A stretch of DNA of 64,000 nt from Edaphochlamys debaryana (lineage: Eukaryota > Chlorophyta > Chlorophyceae > Chlamydomonadales): NCBI GenBank assembly GCA_016858145.1, contig JAEHOE010000057.1:248001-312000 (forward strand), in the 5' to 3' direction. Below, piece after piece: positions 25,376-38,215 of this stretch. The notes below the pieces were generated by a model that worked only from the letters and a program-made list of their open reading frames with translations, searched no databases and had not been told where the DNA came from. The translations under genes and the position numbers were made by a program. Positions within the stretch are counted from its first letter, which is position 1. Every line of letters begins with the position of its first letter.

Positions 25376-28300
25376 TCACGAGTCCGAGTCCTGCCCCCCG
25401 CCCTGGAGCTTGGCCTTGAGCTGCCGCAGCGACCCCAGCCAGTTGGTCCCCCCGCCCCCGGCCCCGCCGCTCGCACTGGCTGTCCGGGGCGGGCTGAGCT
25501 GCCGCCCGCTGGCCACACCCGCATCCAAGAACCCGCTGCCGGCGTCCGCGGCACTGGGACCGGCCCTCGCAGCCCCCGGGCCGCCGCCAGGCTCGCTGCC
25601 GCCTGCTCCGCCGCCGCCCCCGCCGCCGAGGGCGCTGGCGATGCCGCCGATCAGGCTGCTGCTGCTGCTGCCGCCGCCGTTGCCGCCGCCGTTGGCGGGT
25701 GCGGCGGGGCCCGGGGAGCTGCCCTGCTGCTGCTGCTGGTAGAAGAGGTCGGCGATGGTGTCGTCCTGGGGGGCCGGGGGTGGGGGTGGGGTGGAGGTGG
25801 GGGGTGGGGGTGATTCTTGAACGCAATGGAAGGCAGAAGGAGAGAAGGGGCGGCAGCCAGCGAGCCCGATGGCGGGGGCGGGGGTGGGTGGGTGGGCGCG
25901 CGGGGGTGGGTTACCGCTGAGCGGTTCGTGCGTGGTTCGGTTCACCCCTGTCCAAGGCTTGACTTCCTTCAGTTGACTAACGCTAGTAGTATCCCTGACG
26001 TTCCTGTCGCCCCGACGCGTTCTCGCGTCCCATTCCCACCTGCCCCGCCAGCCGTTGCATGGTCTGGTGCAGCTTGACGTTCAGCTTGTCGACCGTGTAC
26101 TGCCGCTCGGCCAACTGCCGTACGACCTCGTCCAGCCGTGACGTAAGCACCTCGGCCAGCACGCCATACTGCGGCACGAGAGACGACATCGCACGGCACA
26201 CCGACCCGCCGTACATGTTGATGCGTGTTGGCTCGGTACCCCAGCCCATGAGCCCAAGCCCTCATGGCCCCGCCCCTGCCCCTCAAGCCCCGGCCTCGCC
26301 ACTGCCATCCCCGTCCACCGCGCACCCCCATCCCCTTGCCCCTCCCCCACGCCTCACCTGACGCAGCAAGTCCCACGTCTCCCGCTCCCGCTGCTGCGCC
26401 TGCGCCTGCGCCGCCTCCGCCGCCGCCACGCCTCCGCCACCGCCGCCCGAAGTTGAGGCCAGGCCGCTCCGCACCTCCCGGCACAGCTCCGCCGCCGCGG
26501 AGGCGGAGGCGGGGTCCGGCGGCGCTGCGCCGGTCGCCAGTGCGTCCAGCATCTGCTGCAGGTCGGACAGGCCCTCCAGGGCGCCCGACACGGCGGCGGG
26601 GGGCACGCCGCCGGGCGCTGGGCGCTGCTGTGGGAGGGCGTAAGTTGGGTTGGGGTTGGGGTGAGGGCGTGGAGAGGTGTACAGGGCGTGTCAGGCCCTG
26701 GTGGGGGCCTTGGTGCTAGCTTTGCTCAAACGAGGGAGGAGCAAACGGGGCGGCTGGGGGCTTGGGCCCCCACATGCTCTCACAGCTCCCTCTGCCCCCG
26801 AGCCGACCCCAGGGACGGCAACCTGCCGGGACCAGCCCCCTCCGCCCCCGCAATCAACCCCACACAACAGCACCCACCGCTCCCGCCAGTGACGCCGCGG
26901 CCGTGAGCGCCCCCAGCCGCCCCGCCAGAGCGGCGCTGTGGTGGTGCAGGTCCGTGACGCCCAGGGAGTCCTGAGGGGTCCGGGACGGGCTGTGATTTAG
27001 CGTCTTGAAGCTTAAAGCGGCAGCCAGCAAGCCCGATCGCGGATGGGGACGGGTAGCCCCGGAGGGCGGGCACACACAGAAGCAGGTCAGCACGTGGAGG
27101 CCCGGAACGGCAAGGCACGTCGCACCCTCGGGCAAGGCAACCAGCCGAATCCGCACCAGCACACCCCGTACCCCGTAAGAGTGCGCCCCCATGATGGCCG
27201 ACCCCGGTTAAAAAGCAGCACGAGGCCTGGGATCGACATGTCCCCAGGCCCAGCGCCAACGCCTCCCCGGCTTGCGCTCCGGTAGCAGCCGACTCCACAT
27301 CCCCCACGCATTGCCATGACTGACACCTCTGACTATTGCCCAGGTGACAAGCCGCACCCACACGACCACCAGCCCCGGAGGCACAACGCTTGGGACAGCA
27401 CCCGGCACCCACCCGAAGGTCCTGGAGCAGCCGAACGCCGCCGTCGCCCGGCGAGCGCCAGTCGATGGAGGGCCCCGCCGCCCCCGGCCCCGCCGCCGCC
27501 TCCCCGCCGGGCGCGCCGCCGCCGACTCCACCAAAGGTGGTGCCGTGTGGCGCCCCGAAGCCGCCGGCTGGCCGCGGGCCGGGCGTGGAGTGGTGTGCGT
27601 GCGGGTGCGGGTGCGGGGCCCGGCCTGGCCCCGGCCCCGAGGGGTGCGCGGGCGCCGCCATGATTACCCAGTCGTCCCTCGCTTCCGCCTGCGGCACACA
27701 CGACAACATTTCTCAGCGGCGTGCGAAAGCGCGAGGGCTGGGGAAGCGTTGATAACAGCAAGCTGGCACCCCAGCCTGGCATGACCCATCAGACATAGGG
27801 CAGCTTGCAAAGGCTTTGGGCGCATGCGTACCGGCGAGGCCTCGCGGTGCTCGTCCATGATGTACGACGCACTGCTCGTACTCTGTACGGCAACGACCGG
27901 GATGCGACAAGGACGGGCGGGCGGTCATGCACCACGACTTGGAGCCCAACTGCCAGGCAACATCGCTGCAAACGCAACAGATCCAGATCCAACCGTCACC
28001 AATCCCACCTGCAGAGACGACCCAGGCGGCGGGCCCGACACGGGTATGGCGGGCGTGGCGGTTGGCCCGCCGCCGCCGCCGTTTGCGAGGGGGTGATTGA
28101 GGGTGGCGGTGCCGCCGGCTGTGGCGACACAGGGACGGACGGGGTGCCGGTTTGGCAATCAAGTCGATCGCAGGACGGACTGCCACAGCCTCGATCCGCG
28201 AGACGCGAGGAGGCGCAGCCCTGGCTGGCCCCTTTGACCCCCGGCCCAAGGGTATGGCGTGCATCGCCCTCGCCCCAGCGCCAAGGGCCAAGGGCCCTGC

Positions 28301-31300
28301 CCCAGCGCCTGTGCCCCATGTCCACAGCCACAGCCGCAGGGGGACCACCACACACGAGCAAGCGGATGAAGAATGACACGAGGACCCTTGCACCTGCCGA
28401 CTCCCACCCACCCTCCCCCGCCCAGGCTCCCCGCAGCCCCGCCCTCACCGGAGCTCGTCCCCGCCGCCGAGTGCGGCCCACCACGCGCCGCCGCCGCCGA
28501 GGCCCCCGGCGCCGCCGCCAGCGCCGCCGCCAGGGCTGACGGCTCCCCCTCGCTCCCCCGCCGTGAGTGTGCTGCGCTCCCCGCCGCCGCCGCACCCGCC
28601 GGGCCCTGACCGTGCCCCTGGCCCTGGCCCTGAGAGGAGGTCCGCCGCGGCATCCCGCCGCCGCCGCCGCCAGGCGCCGTCGGCGGCCGCGATAGTGCCG
28701 TCCCCGCCGCCGTTGGACCGCCGCCGCCGCTGCCTGCCGTCGCCGGCGAGGTCGGGCCCGTGGGCAGCGCGCCGCGTCCAAGCGGGCCCTGCGGCGCCTG
28801 CTGAGATGCCTGCTGTGCTGCCTGCTGCGATGCGTGCTGCGCTGCGGCGTGCTGTGCCTCCGCGGCGCGCCGCAGGGGCTCCACGGCGATCTCCCAGGCC
28901 AGCTTGGCGGCGCTGGACGTGGTCTTCTTGCCGCCTTGGGCCCGCCGGGCCTGGTCGGCGGCCTGCACCTGACTAAAGTCGGCGGCGTGAACGACAAGGG
29001 AAGACGAAGAGGCGGAGGCGGCCGAGGCCGCGGAGACGACGGAGGCGTTGCTGTCGAGCGGCGGCCTGGCGGCGGAGTCTGACGGCTCGCTCGGCGCGGC
29101 GGCGGGGCCGGCAGCGGCGGTTGGGTCGACGGCGGCGGCTTCTGCGGGTGGCGGCGCAACAGGCGCGACGGCGGCGGCAGTTGCGGGCGCGGCGGCAGGT
29201 GCACTCGCTGTCGGCATCAACGGCAGCGGCAGTGGCTCCGCCGAGGTCGCGTGACGTAGGCGCGTGGGCGTTATGCCGTGCGGGCGCAGCGCCATTCGGA
29301 TCTGCTGCCGCCGCGGCGTGCTCGGGCCGGCGCCGCCGTCACTGCCGGCGCCGCCGCCGGGAGACCCGGCGCCGCCGTCGCCCTCCTCCTCGTCATCATC
29401 CTCCGCCAGGCCGCCGAGGCCCATGGCCTGAGACGTGTTTGCCGCTAGCATAAGCACCTGGGGCGACAGCTCCCCTAGCGGCAGTGGCTGATCCCCCGCC
29501 GCCGCGGCCGCCGTCGGCGTGGTGCAGCCGCCGGCCGCCGCCGCAACCGCCGCCGCGCCGGCGGCGGCGGCGGCGCCGGTGACGCTGTACGACCGGATGC
29601 TCTGCCACCGCGGGGTTTCGTGGTACATGGACGAGACGGATGCCGTACGGGATCCGCGATCCGCGGCGGAGGCGGCACGGCTCCACATGCCGCCGCCCGG
29701 CGCGGCGTCGGCCGTCATGGAGCCAGCGGCTGCAGGGGACACAACACGTGGGGCGGAACAAGACACGGTTACGGGCATCGCTTGGACGGCCAAGGCATAA
29801 TGGACCCGACGGCTGACAAGGGGAGACACATCATGTTGGCAAGCAGACGACGGGGCACACATGGGAAACAAGCGAAGCGGACCGTAACACCTCGTTCATG
29901 TGCATTGCAGCTGGAGCGGAGATGGCTTTAGGCGGCGCAGAACGGTTACAGGCAGACATGGCAGCATGCTGCAACGATCTGTCTCGGGGTGTCCCCGGTC
30001 GGGTGCGGGCAGCGTGCGCTCCGGAGCCTCACCAAACGAGATGGCGGAGGGCGACAGCACGTCTCCAAAGGACGCCGGTGCTGACGTCAGTGTGTTCAGC
30101 GCCGTACCCGAATCCACCCCCGACGGCGACGGCGGCGCCTGCCCCGCCGCCGGCATCGCCCCCGGCGGCAGCAGCGGCAGGGCCATCGGCGGCAGCGGCG
30201 GCCGGCGTGGCTGCGCTGCCGCCGCCGCCGTCGGCGGCGCCGTTGCCGCCGACGGCGGCTGCAGCGGCGGCGGCGGCGCTGCCGCTGCGGTGGTCGTCCA
30301 CAGCGAATCCAGAAGATCCACCGGCGGCGGCCGTGGCGGCGGCGCCTCTAAAACGGGCGCGGGCCTGGCGGCGGCGGCTGCCGCCGCCAGCGCGCCGCCG
30401 CCGCTGCGGTCCTCGTCGCCGGGCAGTCCGACCAGTACGGCAGCGCTAGACGCGGTTTCCGACAGGTCCGACGGCGCGACGTAACCGACCTGCTCGTACT
30501 GGAAACCGTCCTCGCCGCCGGGACGAGCGTAGTAGTCCTCACTGTCCGCGTCGGCGGCGCCGGCGCCGCCAGCGCCGCCGCCACTGACCCCAAAGCCTGG
30601 CGGGGAGCCAACCAGCAGCGGCTCGTCCGCGGCGGCAGTGACGGCGCGCATGGGCACGCCGACGGCGGCGGATCCGCCGCCGCCGCCGCCACCACCACTT
30701 CCACCACCGCCGCCACCGCCGCCGGCGCTGGCGGCGGAGGCTGCCAGCGCCGTCAGGGACGACGTCGACGGGTACGACACCGAAGCCGCGCCCTCGGGCG
30801 CCGGCGACGCCGCTCGCTCGACGCTGCTCAGGCCCGATCCTGCCTTGTCGCCGCCACCGCCGCCGCCGCCAGTGAGTTTCTCCTTGACGCCGCGAGCCAG
30901 GGCCTTGAGGACGCCCAGCTTGCTCTGCGGCGGCGGCTGCTGCGGCGCCGGCGCCGCCGCCGGCGCGTCGCCGCCCATGCGGCCGCTGCCGCCGCAGGAG
31001 CCGGCGTCCCAGGAACCGTCAGCCGCCAGCGCCGCGGCCTCCGCCACCACCTCCTGTGTTCCGGGGGCCCAGGGCAAACGGGGGCTCGATCAGTTGAGCC
31101 CCAAACTGCAGAACCGTGGCTCTAACGCAGCTCGCCCGAAACACGGCCCCCGTCCCTTCGCCAGCAGCGTGCCAAACGACGCTTCCTACCCTCCCAAAAT
31201 CACCACCTCACCAACCAACCAACCACCTCACCAACCACCCAACCCCCCACCCCACCCCACCTCTCTGCACTCATGCCTCAGCACCCGCAGCCGCTCGTCG

Positions 31301-34300
31301 CTGACCCCCGCCAGCGCCGGACCGAAGGCCGTGGCCATGAGGCGGGTGGAGTCGTAGGTGAGGGGCGCCGCGCTCTGGAGCAGGTCCAAGGCGTCCAGGA
31401 CGTCGGTGGCGGCGGAGAGGGCGGGGGAGAAGACGTCCAGGAGCGCGAGGGCGGTCCTGTGGATTGGGGGGGTTGAGGAGGGGCAAAGGAGGGGGTGGTA
31501 AGGCGGGGAAGGGATGGAATCGTGGCGGGGACCTCGCGCAGGCCCGGGCCCCCCCCTCCCCGCTCGGACCTTCTCGCCCCGCCCGCCTGTCAACCTCCAC
31601 CTAGCGCGCACCCTCCACCCCACTTCGAGGATGCCCCCCTCCCCCTCCACCCCCCTCCCCCTCTCCCGACACCCACTTGAACAGCACCGCGGGCGAGCGG
31701 TGGAAGAAGAGCGAGTCCCACACGCGCAGGCAGGCCTCGATGGGAAGGAAGTTGACGAACACGCACAGGAACCACTGCGGTTGGGGAGGAGGCGGTTGGG
31801 GAGGTGGCGGTTGGCGGTTGGCGGTCTTGGCCATTGTGGCTACGGGACGGCGCCAGCCCCTGAGTGCCATCCCGAGCCCCCAACCCAACAACCTCCACAA
31901 CCTCCACAAGGCCCCCGGGGCTTCGACCGCGGGCCGCGGACCGAGGCAGAGGCACATCAACGCCCGAGTGCCACCCCCAAGCAGGGCCCTTCCGCCCCCG
32001 CCCCCCCCCCCCAAACCACCACAACCTCCGCAACCCACACCTCCTCCCCCCCACCCGCACCCCACCTCAGCCCTTCCCCCCCACCTGCACGAACACGCAC
32101 GACACGTCCGCCCCCAGCGCCTCCAGGTGCGCCGCCAGGCGGGGGTGGATCTCCGCCACCAGGCGCTTGAACACGCGCTGGTCCACCTGGGGGCAGGGGG
32201 GTGGGTGGGAGGTGGAAGGGGAGGGAGGGGAGGGCGATCGCCGGGAGGGGGAGATGGTAGTGGCTGAGCTATCCTCTCCACGTGACAAATCCACTCCGGC
32301 AGCGGCAGCGAGCTAGCGTGTTGCACCGAGGAGCACCGTCCAGAGCGAGAGGTCCAGGTAGCAGTACCGGGAGAGGGGTGTCTGAAGCTGAGCTGAGCGT
32401 AGTCAACCCTCTGGCCCCGCAAACTTGACGCCACCCATCCCCTCCTCCCCCCCCCCCTACCTGCATGCCCATCATGTCCACGTCGTAGTACCCCCGCAGG
32501 ATGTCCTCCAGCAGGGCGCACAGGCACCAGAAGGCGTCCTCCTCGGACAGGAACAGCAGCAGCGTGCCGGCCACGAAGTTGAGGCCCTGGGGGGGAATAA
32601 AGGGGGGAACAGGGGGGAGGCAGGGGAAGGCAGCGGGAAAGACGTGTGTGTTTCGTGTAAGACCGTGACCGGGGAAAGAGCAGCAGCGTGCCGACATCGG
32701 GGAGAGCGACGTGCCCTGAGCCCAGCCACATCCCCAAACTCCTGCCGTGCCAGCTGCCACCCACCCTCCCGCGGTTGCCTGTACCCGTACAGAACCCCAG
32801 CTTGACCCCCCACGCCACCACCCACCCCCACCCCAGCCCCCACCCCCCGAGCCCCCTGGTCTCACCTGGCAGTAGCCCACCCGGGAGTTGTGCAGGCTGT
32901 AGGCCGCCAGCACCCGCCGCAGCGCCGGCCGGCCGCTGAGCTCCATGAGCTGCAGCCCGGGGAAGGTGCGGGGCAGGTCCTTCTCGATCTGGGCCAGCCA
33001 CACCTGGGTTGGGGGAGAGGGGAGGGGCAGAGGGGAGGGGCAGGAGGGGTGATTTGGGTGCGAAAGCGGAGAGTGGAAGGAGGAAAGGAGCTGCAGGACG
33101 GGACGAAGGGTGGAGGGAATGCAGCGGGACGGCGTCGCCTACGCCACCGGAGCCAGGCTAGGGCAGGTGGCGACTCGCGCGCTACAACGTCGCCGGGCTG
33201 TCACAAGCGCAACTACTGCCAAGGGGAGTGGCAGGTGCAACTAAGACGCGGCGGCCCACTAGAGTAAACTACACTGCACTGGTTTCGCGCAGCTGCTTTT
33301 AGTTTGGCGCCACGGCCACTTTCCCGTACGACAAGGCTCGCTTTGTGTTGCGGTGTCCGGTGTGCGAAGTGAATCGCCGCGTACCCGCGCAAACCTGACA
33401 GCAATTCAGGCGCTTCGCTACCATTCGGTTTGGTGTCAGGGGGGGACACAGCGTGCATCATACAGGTGCATGCGCTCGGAATTGAGGGGCTCGAGTGGCA
33501 CCTTCCGGGTAGGGCGTTGTGATCAAACTGATGCAGCAGACCTCCCCAACCGCCTCTCACATGGGCATCTTAAACCCCTCCTTCAAGCAGGACCCCCTCC
33601 TTTCCCACTTTGCTGTCGGAGCGCCACGTGGCCCCAATCCCCCCTCTTACCCCACGTCCCTACCAGTCCCTCTTCCTTCCCGCCCCACCTTGCTGTTGGA
33701 CCGCCACGTGGCCAGGTCCTGCTCAGTGCGGGAGGCGTAGCCGCTCAGGCCGTGGAGCGCACCGGCGTCCTGGGGGGGGAGGAGAGGGGGGGAGGGAGGG
33801 GAAAACATCTCAGCGTGTGGGAGGGCAGGGATGGGGGAGGAGGGGAGGCGCAGGCAGGCTTCGCCATGACGTAGCCGGGAAGCGGGTGCACCCGTGAGGC
33901 CGGTCCCGGCTTCCCGCCAGCCCCTCCGACTCCACGGCCGAAAGGCGGTGGCATGGCGTGGGTACGGGGTGGCGGGGCCGCACCTGCAGCGCGGCTGACG
34001 AGGCGGCCGCCTGCTCCCGGATTTCGTCCATCTCCAGTGCCCCCGCAACGTACTGCAGGTTGCCCAGCGAGCGGCGGACCAGGTCCTGGGGGGGGGTGGA
34101 GGGCATGGAGTCGAGGGTGAGGGTGGGGTGCACATGTGAGGCAAGGAGGTCCCGAGCCCGGCGGGAGGCGCACGTGGGAACCGCAGTTGGGGGGTCAGGG
34201 TTGACAGAAGTTGGTAGCAGCTGGCCCCCCGATTCCCCCCACCCGACAACCTCACACCCCCACCCCACCCCCCTAAGCAACCGCCAGGCGGCGGGTTTGC

Positions 34301-34882
34301 TGGGCGGTTTCGAGCGGCCCTACGGCCCTGATCGCCTGAAAGCTTTCAGTACCCACAACGGACCCCGCACGGTCCCCCCGGCCCCCCGCCCCCCCCCCAC
34401 AACGTCTGCCCCCACCCACCCCCAAGAAAGTCGGCCCCAATCCCTTCTGTTACGTAGGGTCGCACCTGGTAGTAGTTCTTTTGCTTGCGAACGGAGACGT
34501 CGAGAAATATTGTCCATGCGTGGCCCCTAATCGTAAAGGGTATGCCACCGTGCACCAGCTCCTCGAGTTTGCGCCTGTTGACTGAGTCTGGAGCCTCGGC
34601 GCGCGCAATGGTTACCCCGTCTTGCAGATATTCCGCTGACAGGTCCTCGAGACTCTCGAACTTGCCCCCGTCGCTGTTGCGCTGCGCCTGCTCCAGCAGG
34701 TAGTTGTAGAAGTGCGCCTCTCGCTCGTTCTCCTCCCGCTCCCAAACCGGCGAGTAGGCGCGAAACAGCTCCGCATAGTCGGGGTTTACTTGAAACCCGT
34801 AGTGGTCTGTGAGCGGCTTGTCCATTGCAACACGGCCACCTTGTGCCGGTGATCCATCCGGTGACAGCACTAGCAGGTCCAT
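25376..34882 (-). CDS. TBC-domain Rab GTPase-activating protein, about 1591 aa
   Basis: Fifteen exons in phase: 34466-34882, 33984-34085, 33689-33769, 32866-33003, 32461-32586, 32085-32186, 31677-31774, 31261-31456, 30033-31053, 28449-29729, 27413-27681, 26878-26970, 26358-26627, 26040-26231, 25376-25765 (4776 nt). The TBC domain spans roughly residues 110-420. IPFTIRGHAW is the entry motif, IEKDLPR gives the arginine finger (R212) and RVGYCQGLNFVAG the glutamine finger (Q246), so dual-finger GTP hydrolysis on a Rab should be possible. A very long Ala/Gly/Ser/Pro-rich, presumably disordered region follows (exons 9-11), then Leu/Gln-rich probable coiled coils (exons 13-14, e.g. TSRLDEVVRQLAERQYTVDK) and a low-complexity tail. 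Exon 11 has two possible acceptors 7 bases apart (27688 or 27681); phase favours the second. The target Rab cannot be told. Confidence 0.88.
33175..33547 (+). repeat. Duplicated 0.36-kb block, copy inside a TBC intron
   Basis: Second copy of the paralogue-B 5' flank (23231-23588), lodged in the intron between TBC exons 4 (ends at 33003 upstream side) and 3 (33689). Orientation relative to the window is the same. The AT-rich TTTTAAATT of the B copy reads TTTTAGTTT here. Confidence 0.85.
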
Positions 34883-35022
34883 GGCCGACGATGCTCACCA
34901 AACTAGCGCATTTTCGTGCTTGGAGAACACAGGGCTACGGCGTAGTGTTGTTGTGGCGTCTAGCTATGCCGCACTGACGCAGTAGTGGGCTTGGGGGCCG
35001 TTTGTGCGTTTCAGCGTTTGGC
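34545..35022 (-). repeat. Source block of the TBC 5'-end duplication
   Basis: Covers the TBC 5' flank and the first 338 coding bases. It matches 51165-51647 at high identity over the coding part and lower identity upstream of the ATG. The TBC catalytic segment of exon 1 (34466-34544) is not included in the copy. Confidence 0.88.
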
Positions 35023-35093
35023 GCGCCATGTGCATGTGCAGCCCGGGCAATGCGGGCCCCCGCCCCCCCGCACTGGCTGGTCGATGCGGTCCC
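34883..35093. other. TBC promoter side, up to the TIR element
   Basis: Short 5' flank of the TBC gene; 34883-35022 is shared with the Trs23-intron copy. No clear TATA box seen. Confidence 0.4.
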
Positions 35094-36665
35094 TGTCCTA
35101 AGACACCTTACACGTACAGGCACGCAGGTAGACCCCTAGCCCCCAATACAGACAAAGTTTTGCTGTCTTGAGACTCTGAAGGGGCAAAAGGAGAAGCCTG
35201 TCCTGGGACACGGACTGGAGCCCGGACACGGACTGGAGGGTTGGGATACGTTGTCAAACAAAAGGCTCCAAAACGGGAACAGTAGCGCGCCCGACACGGT
35301 TGCTCCTGTCCGGGCACTCCTTTCTCCTGCCGCTTCACTCCTAGACGCACGGGTTTGGGGAACGGGTATCTTCCTGGTGGCATCTTCCGCCTCGTACGTC
35401 AGTATGGAGCTCAGTCTTCAAGCAGCGTTCCGCAGCCGGCTTCTTTCCCCCAGCTCGCATTTGCACCCCGAGGACGCCCCCCGCTCGCCCCCCACTCGCT
35501 TCCATCGCTCCCCAGCCTCCGCCACCGCCACCCCAGCCATTCCCCTTTGCTAGTCGCCCCGTGAGCACCGTTAAAAGGCTCACAGAAGAGAAGACCCACC
35601 CTCTGGCCTTCCCGCCTCGACTGACGTTTTCGTTGCCGGGAGCAGGTCCCTCGGGGGGGGGGGAGGGGTGTATTCCTCCCCAACCCCTCCGGACAGCCCC
35701 CCCCGTCAAGAGTACGGGTGGAAGGGGGCATCTGTCGCAGTCCCGAACCATCTCTGGTGCTTCCTTGTTGGGGCCTTGCGGCGGACTTGCCACGGTCCAT
35801 ACAGCCCCTTCAGTCTAAGAACGTAAGATGGGATGGGGGTTGAGCCGCGCGACGGTTCCGTGTTAGGCGCCCTCGGCCTCTTGGCCGGCCCCCTTATCTC
35901 CTGGGGAATGGATGGGGTTTGATTTGGGTACCTCTGCGGCCCGGTTTGGCAGTTGTCGGTAGCAGTTGGCGAATGCCAGTAGAGCTGTCCTGGGACCAGG
36001 GCGGCTTTGTGCGTGGCGTCCGACCTTTTATTGTGCCGGTGTGCCGGCGGTGCCTTTGCTTTTGACCAAGGACAGACTATTCTCTATGTTTGGGTCCCGG
36101 GGCTTACTTTGCTATCGGGCTGGCGTCTGATTGCTAAGTTCGGTCTGACCGCTGCTTTCCACGGATGGAGTTTGGTATGGGGGGAGGGCAGGCGGCCTGG
36201 TCCTTGTTGCAATCCTTGTCCCCGGTCCCAGGACAGGACAGGTATTACTTTCAATAGCGGACTGGAGTTGTGGGTGGCCGGCGCCCCTGCAGGTGTCCTG
36301 GGACAGGCTTTAGGACCGGTTTGTGGCCATTTACGGGCCTTGACCTTGGTAGGGTTTGCATGCATGCGCGGTCCTGTCTTGTTTTGCGTTCCTGGCTTGT
36401 TTTGCGTTTTTACACTGGTGTACAGTGTCCTGTCACGTGGCGGGCTACGACGGTCTGTCGACTGCCTGAGCCCGGACAGGAGCAACCGTGTCGGGCGCGC
36501 TACTGTTCCCGTTTTGCCCGACAGGGACCGCATGCTGATCGTCGGCACGTGTCCTGTCCTGGGATGCCCTCTGCGGCAAGAGCACACCAGCTAGGGGTGT
36601 GCCTGCGTGCCTCTACGTGCCACGCTAGCCAAAGCACCAGGCTACGTGTAAGGTGTCTTAGGACA
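35094..36665. mobile_element. Non-autonomous DNA transposon-like element with long terminal inverted repeats
   Basis: The left end TGTCCTAAGACACCTTACAC (35094-35113) reappears inverted at 36646-36665. A subterminal 46-base block at 35269-35314 is a perfect reverse complement of 36471-36516. Between these, further TIR stretches match with indels (GGCACGCAGG, CCCCTAG). The interior (about 1.1 kb) has no recognisable transposase; a plus-strand open frame at 36007-36594 shows no known motif. A third copy of the end lies at 36881-36894. Target-site duplication is not obvious, so superfamily cannot be assigned. Confidence 0.75.
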
Positions 36666-36980
36666 AGCGATGACGGACATGTGACCAGCGTCCTAGGACA
36701 CCCCAGAAGGGCAGCCGGACCGAGGTGGGCCGCACCTGCAGCACCGGAGGCAGCACTGGTGGTGCCAGCCCGGGTCAGGACCGTGTGAAGGCCTGGGCCT
36801 GGGCAGGCAGAGACAAGGGGGTGGGTCTTCAGCGTCCTAGGACACACCCCTTGCGTGCGTGTCCCCGTGTCTACGTGTAAGGTGTCTTAGGACAACAAGC
36901 GGTCGGACATGTGACCAGCATATATAGCAGCGTGTCCTGTCCGGGGATGCCCTCTGCGGCAAGAGCACACCAGAGGGACT
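36540..36980. repeat. Rearranged second end of the TIR family
   Basis: The terminal sequence CTACGTGTAAGGTGTCTTAG occurs at about 36642 and again at 36871. GGACATGTGACCAGC follows both. ATGCCCTCTGCGGCAAGAGC occurs at about 36563 and 36946, before one end and after the other. This suggests overlapping or nested insertions of related elements. Confidence 0.6.
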
Positions 36981-38215
36981 TGTGAGGTGTCCCCAGGACA
37001 GGCCCCAATGCCTGGGGGTCTGCAGCCATGACCCGGCCGTCCTGTCCGAACGCAGCCAGCCAGCGGTGTCCTCTTACTGGCTCGCCTCTCCCAGGTCCTC
37101 TTTCTCGACCCCTGCAGCTATACGAGTTCAAAGCCATTTACTTGCGACCGCGTCCCGGGCCCGAAACACGCAACGTCGCTGCTTCGCATCCGCTCCCCTC
37201 AACCCAAGTGGGCCCCACACCACGTCCCACCCCACAAGTCCTCTTGCTCGCATCCCCCATTGTGCGTCCCTCATGCCAGTACCATGTGGTACATTCCATC
37301 CCTAGCGGTGATCCCCGTTGGCGTGCTCCGGCCCTCTGGGTGTAGAAGAAAACAACAAGACTACGCAGACCTGTGGGGGGCTTACCGAGTGTTCGTCGTC
37401 GCCTGTGGATCGGGAGGGCCCGCGAGGGCACAGGGACACGGAATCTCGCGGGTGGACACGCACACGAGTTATGGAGAGGGAGGGCGGGGGAGTTGCCGGG
37501 GTCGGCCATGTTGCATGTTAGGGTGCCAGCGCGTAACAGAGCCCAAAAGCGCCCGCGTCCCGGTCGGAAAACAATACCGTATCCCAGCCAGCTTACCTCG
37601 GGCTTACCTGGGCTTACCTGCCTGTGTGTAGAAGGGGAGGTCCGCCATCGCCCGAGTCGGCGCGACTAGAGCCCCCAGAAGTCTAGGTGTCCCCACGTCC
37701 CATGGAGCCGAACCCGGGGGTAAAGACGACGTTGTCCGAGACGAGGAAGAGAAGAGCGCCCTCTGGGTCCACTGTCCAGGTCCGCCCAGGTCCGTAGCCA
37801 GCGCGTCCTGGGGAAGCCCTAGCCCCGGGCAGGGCTGCTGTCTCGCTATGCTGCTGCATGTTGCTCTCTGCTCCCCGGAGTGGCCGGAAACCGAGGAAAC
37901 ATCCAATGCAAGTGCACGGGGGCACGGCCTGGACCACCAGCCGCCTGCCATTGCAGTGAGCACAGCTGGCGGAGTGCTTCGCTGGGCGACACCGCCTCTG
38001 ACACATGCCCATCTCGGCCATCTGTCACCGGGCCCCGCCCCGGCCTCAACCAGCGCAATGCGTGCGAATTTCTGGTTTACTGTTTGCAGGGCTCCTGAGG
38101 CCCCAAGCCTACATGGGGCAGAGCGGGCCAACGTGCAAGCGACTCGCCCCAGACCCTCGGCAGGGGGTACCTCAGCCGCAGGGTTGCACAATACGGCAGC
38201 CCCCGGGGCCAATAC

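Noticed and set aside
36007..36594. 195-codon frame inside the TIR element, considered as a transposase
   Set aside because: No catalytic motif of any transposase class is visible, and its end overlaps the inverted-repeat arm.
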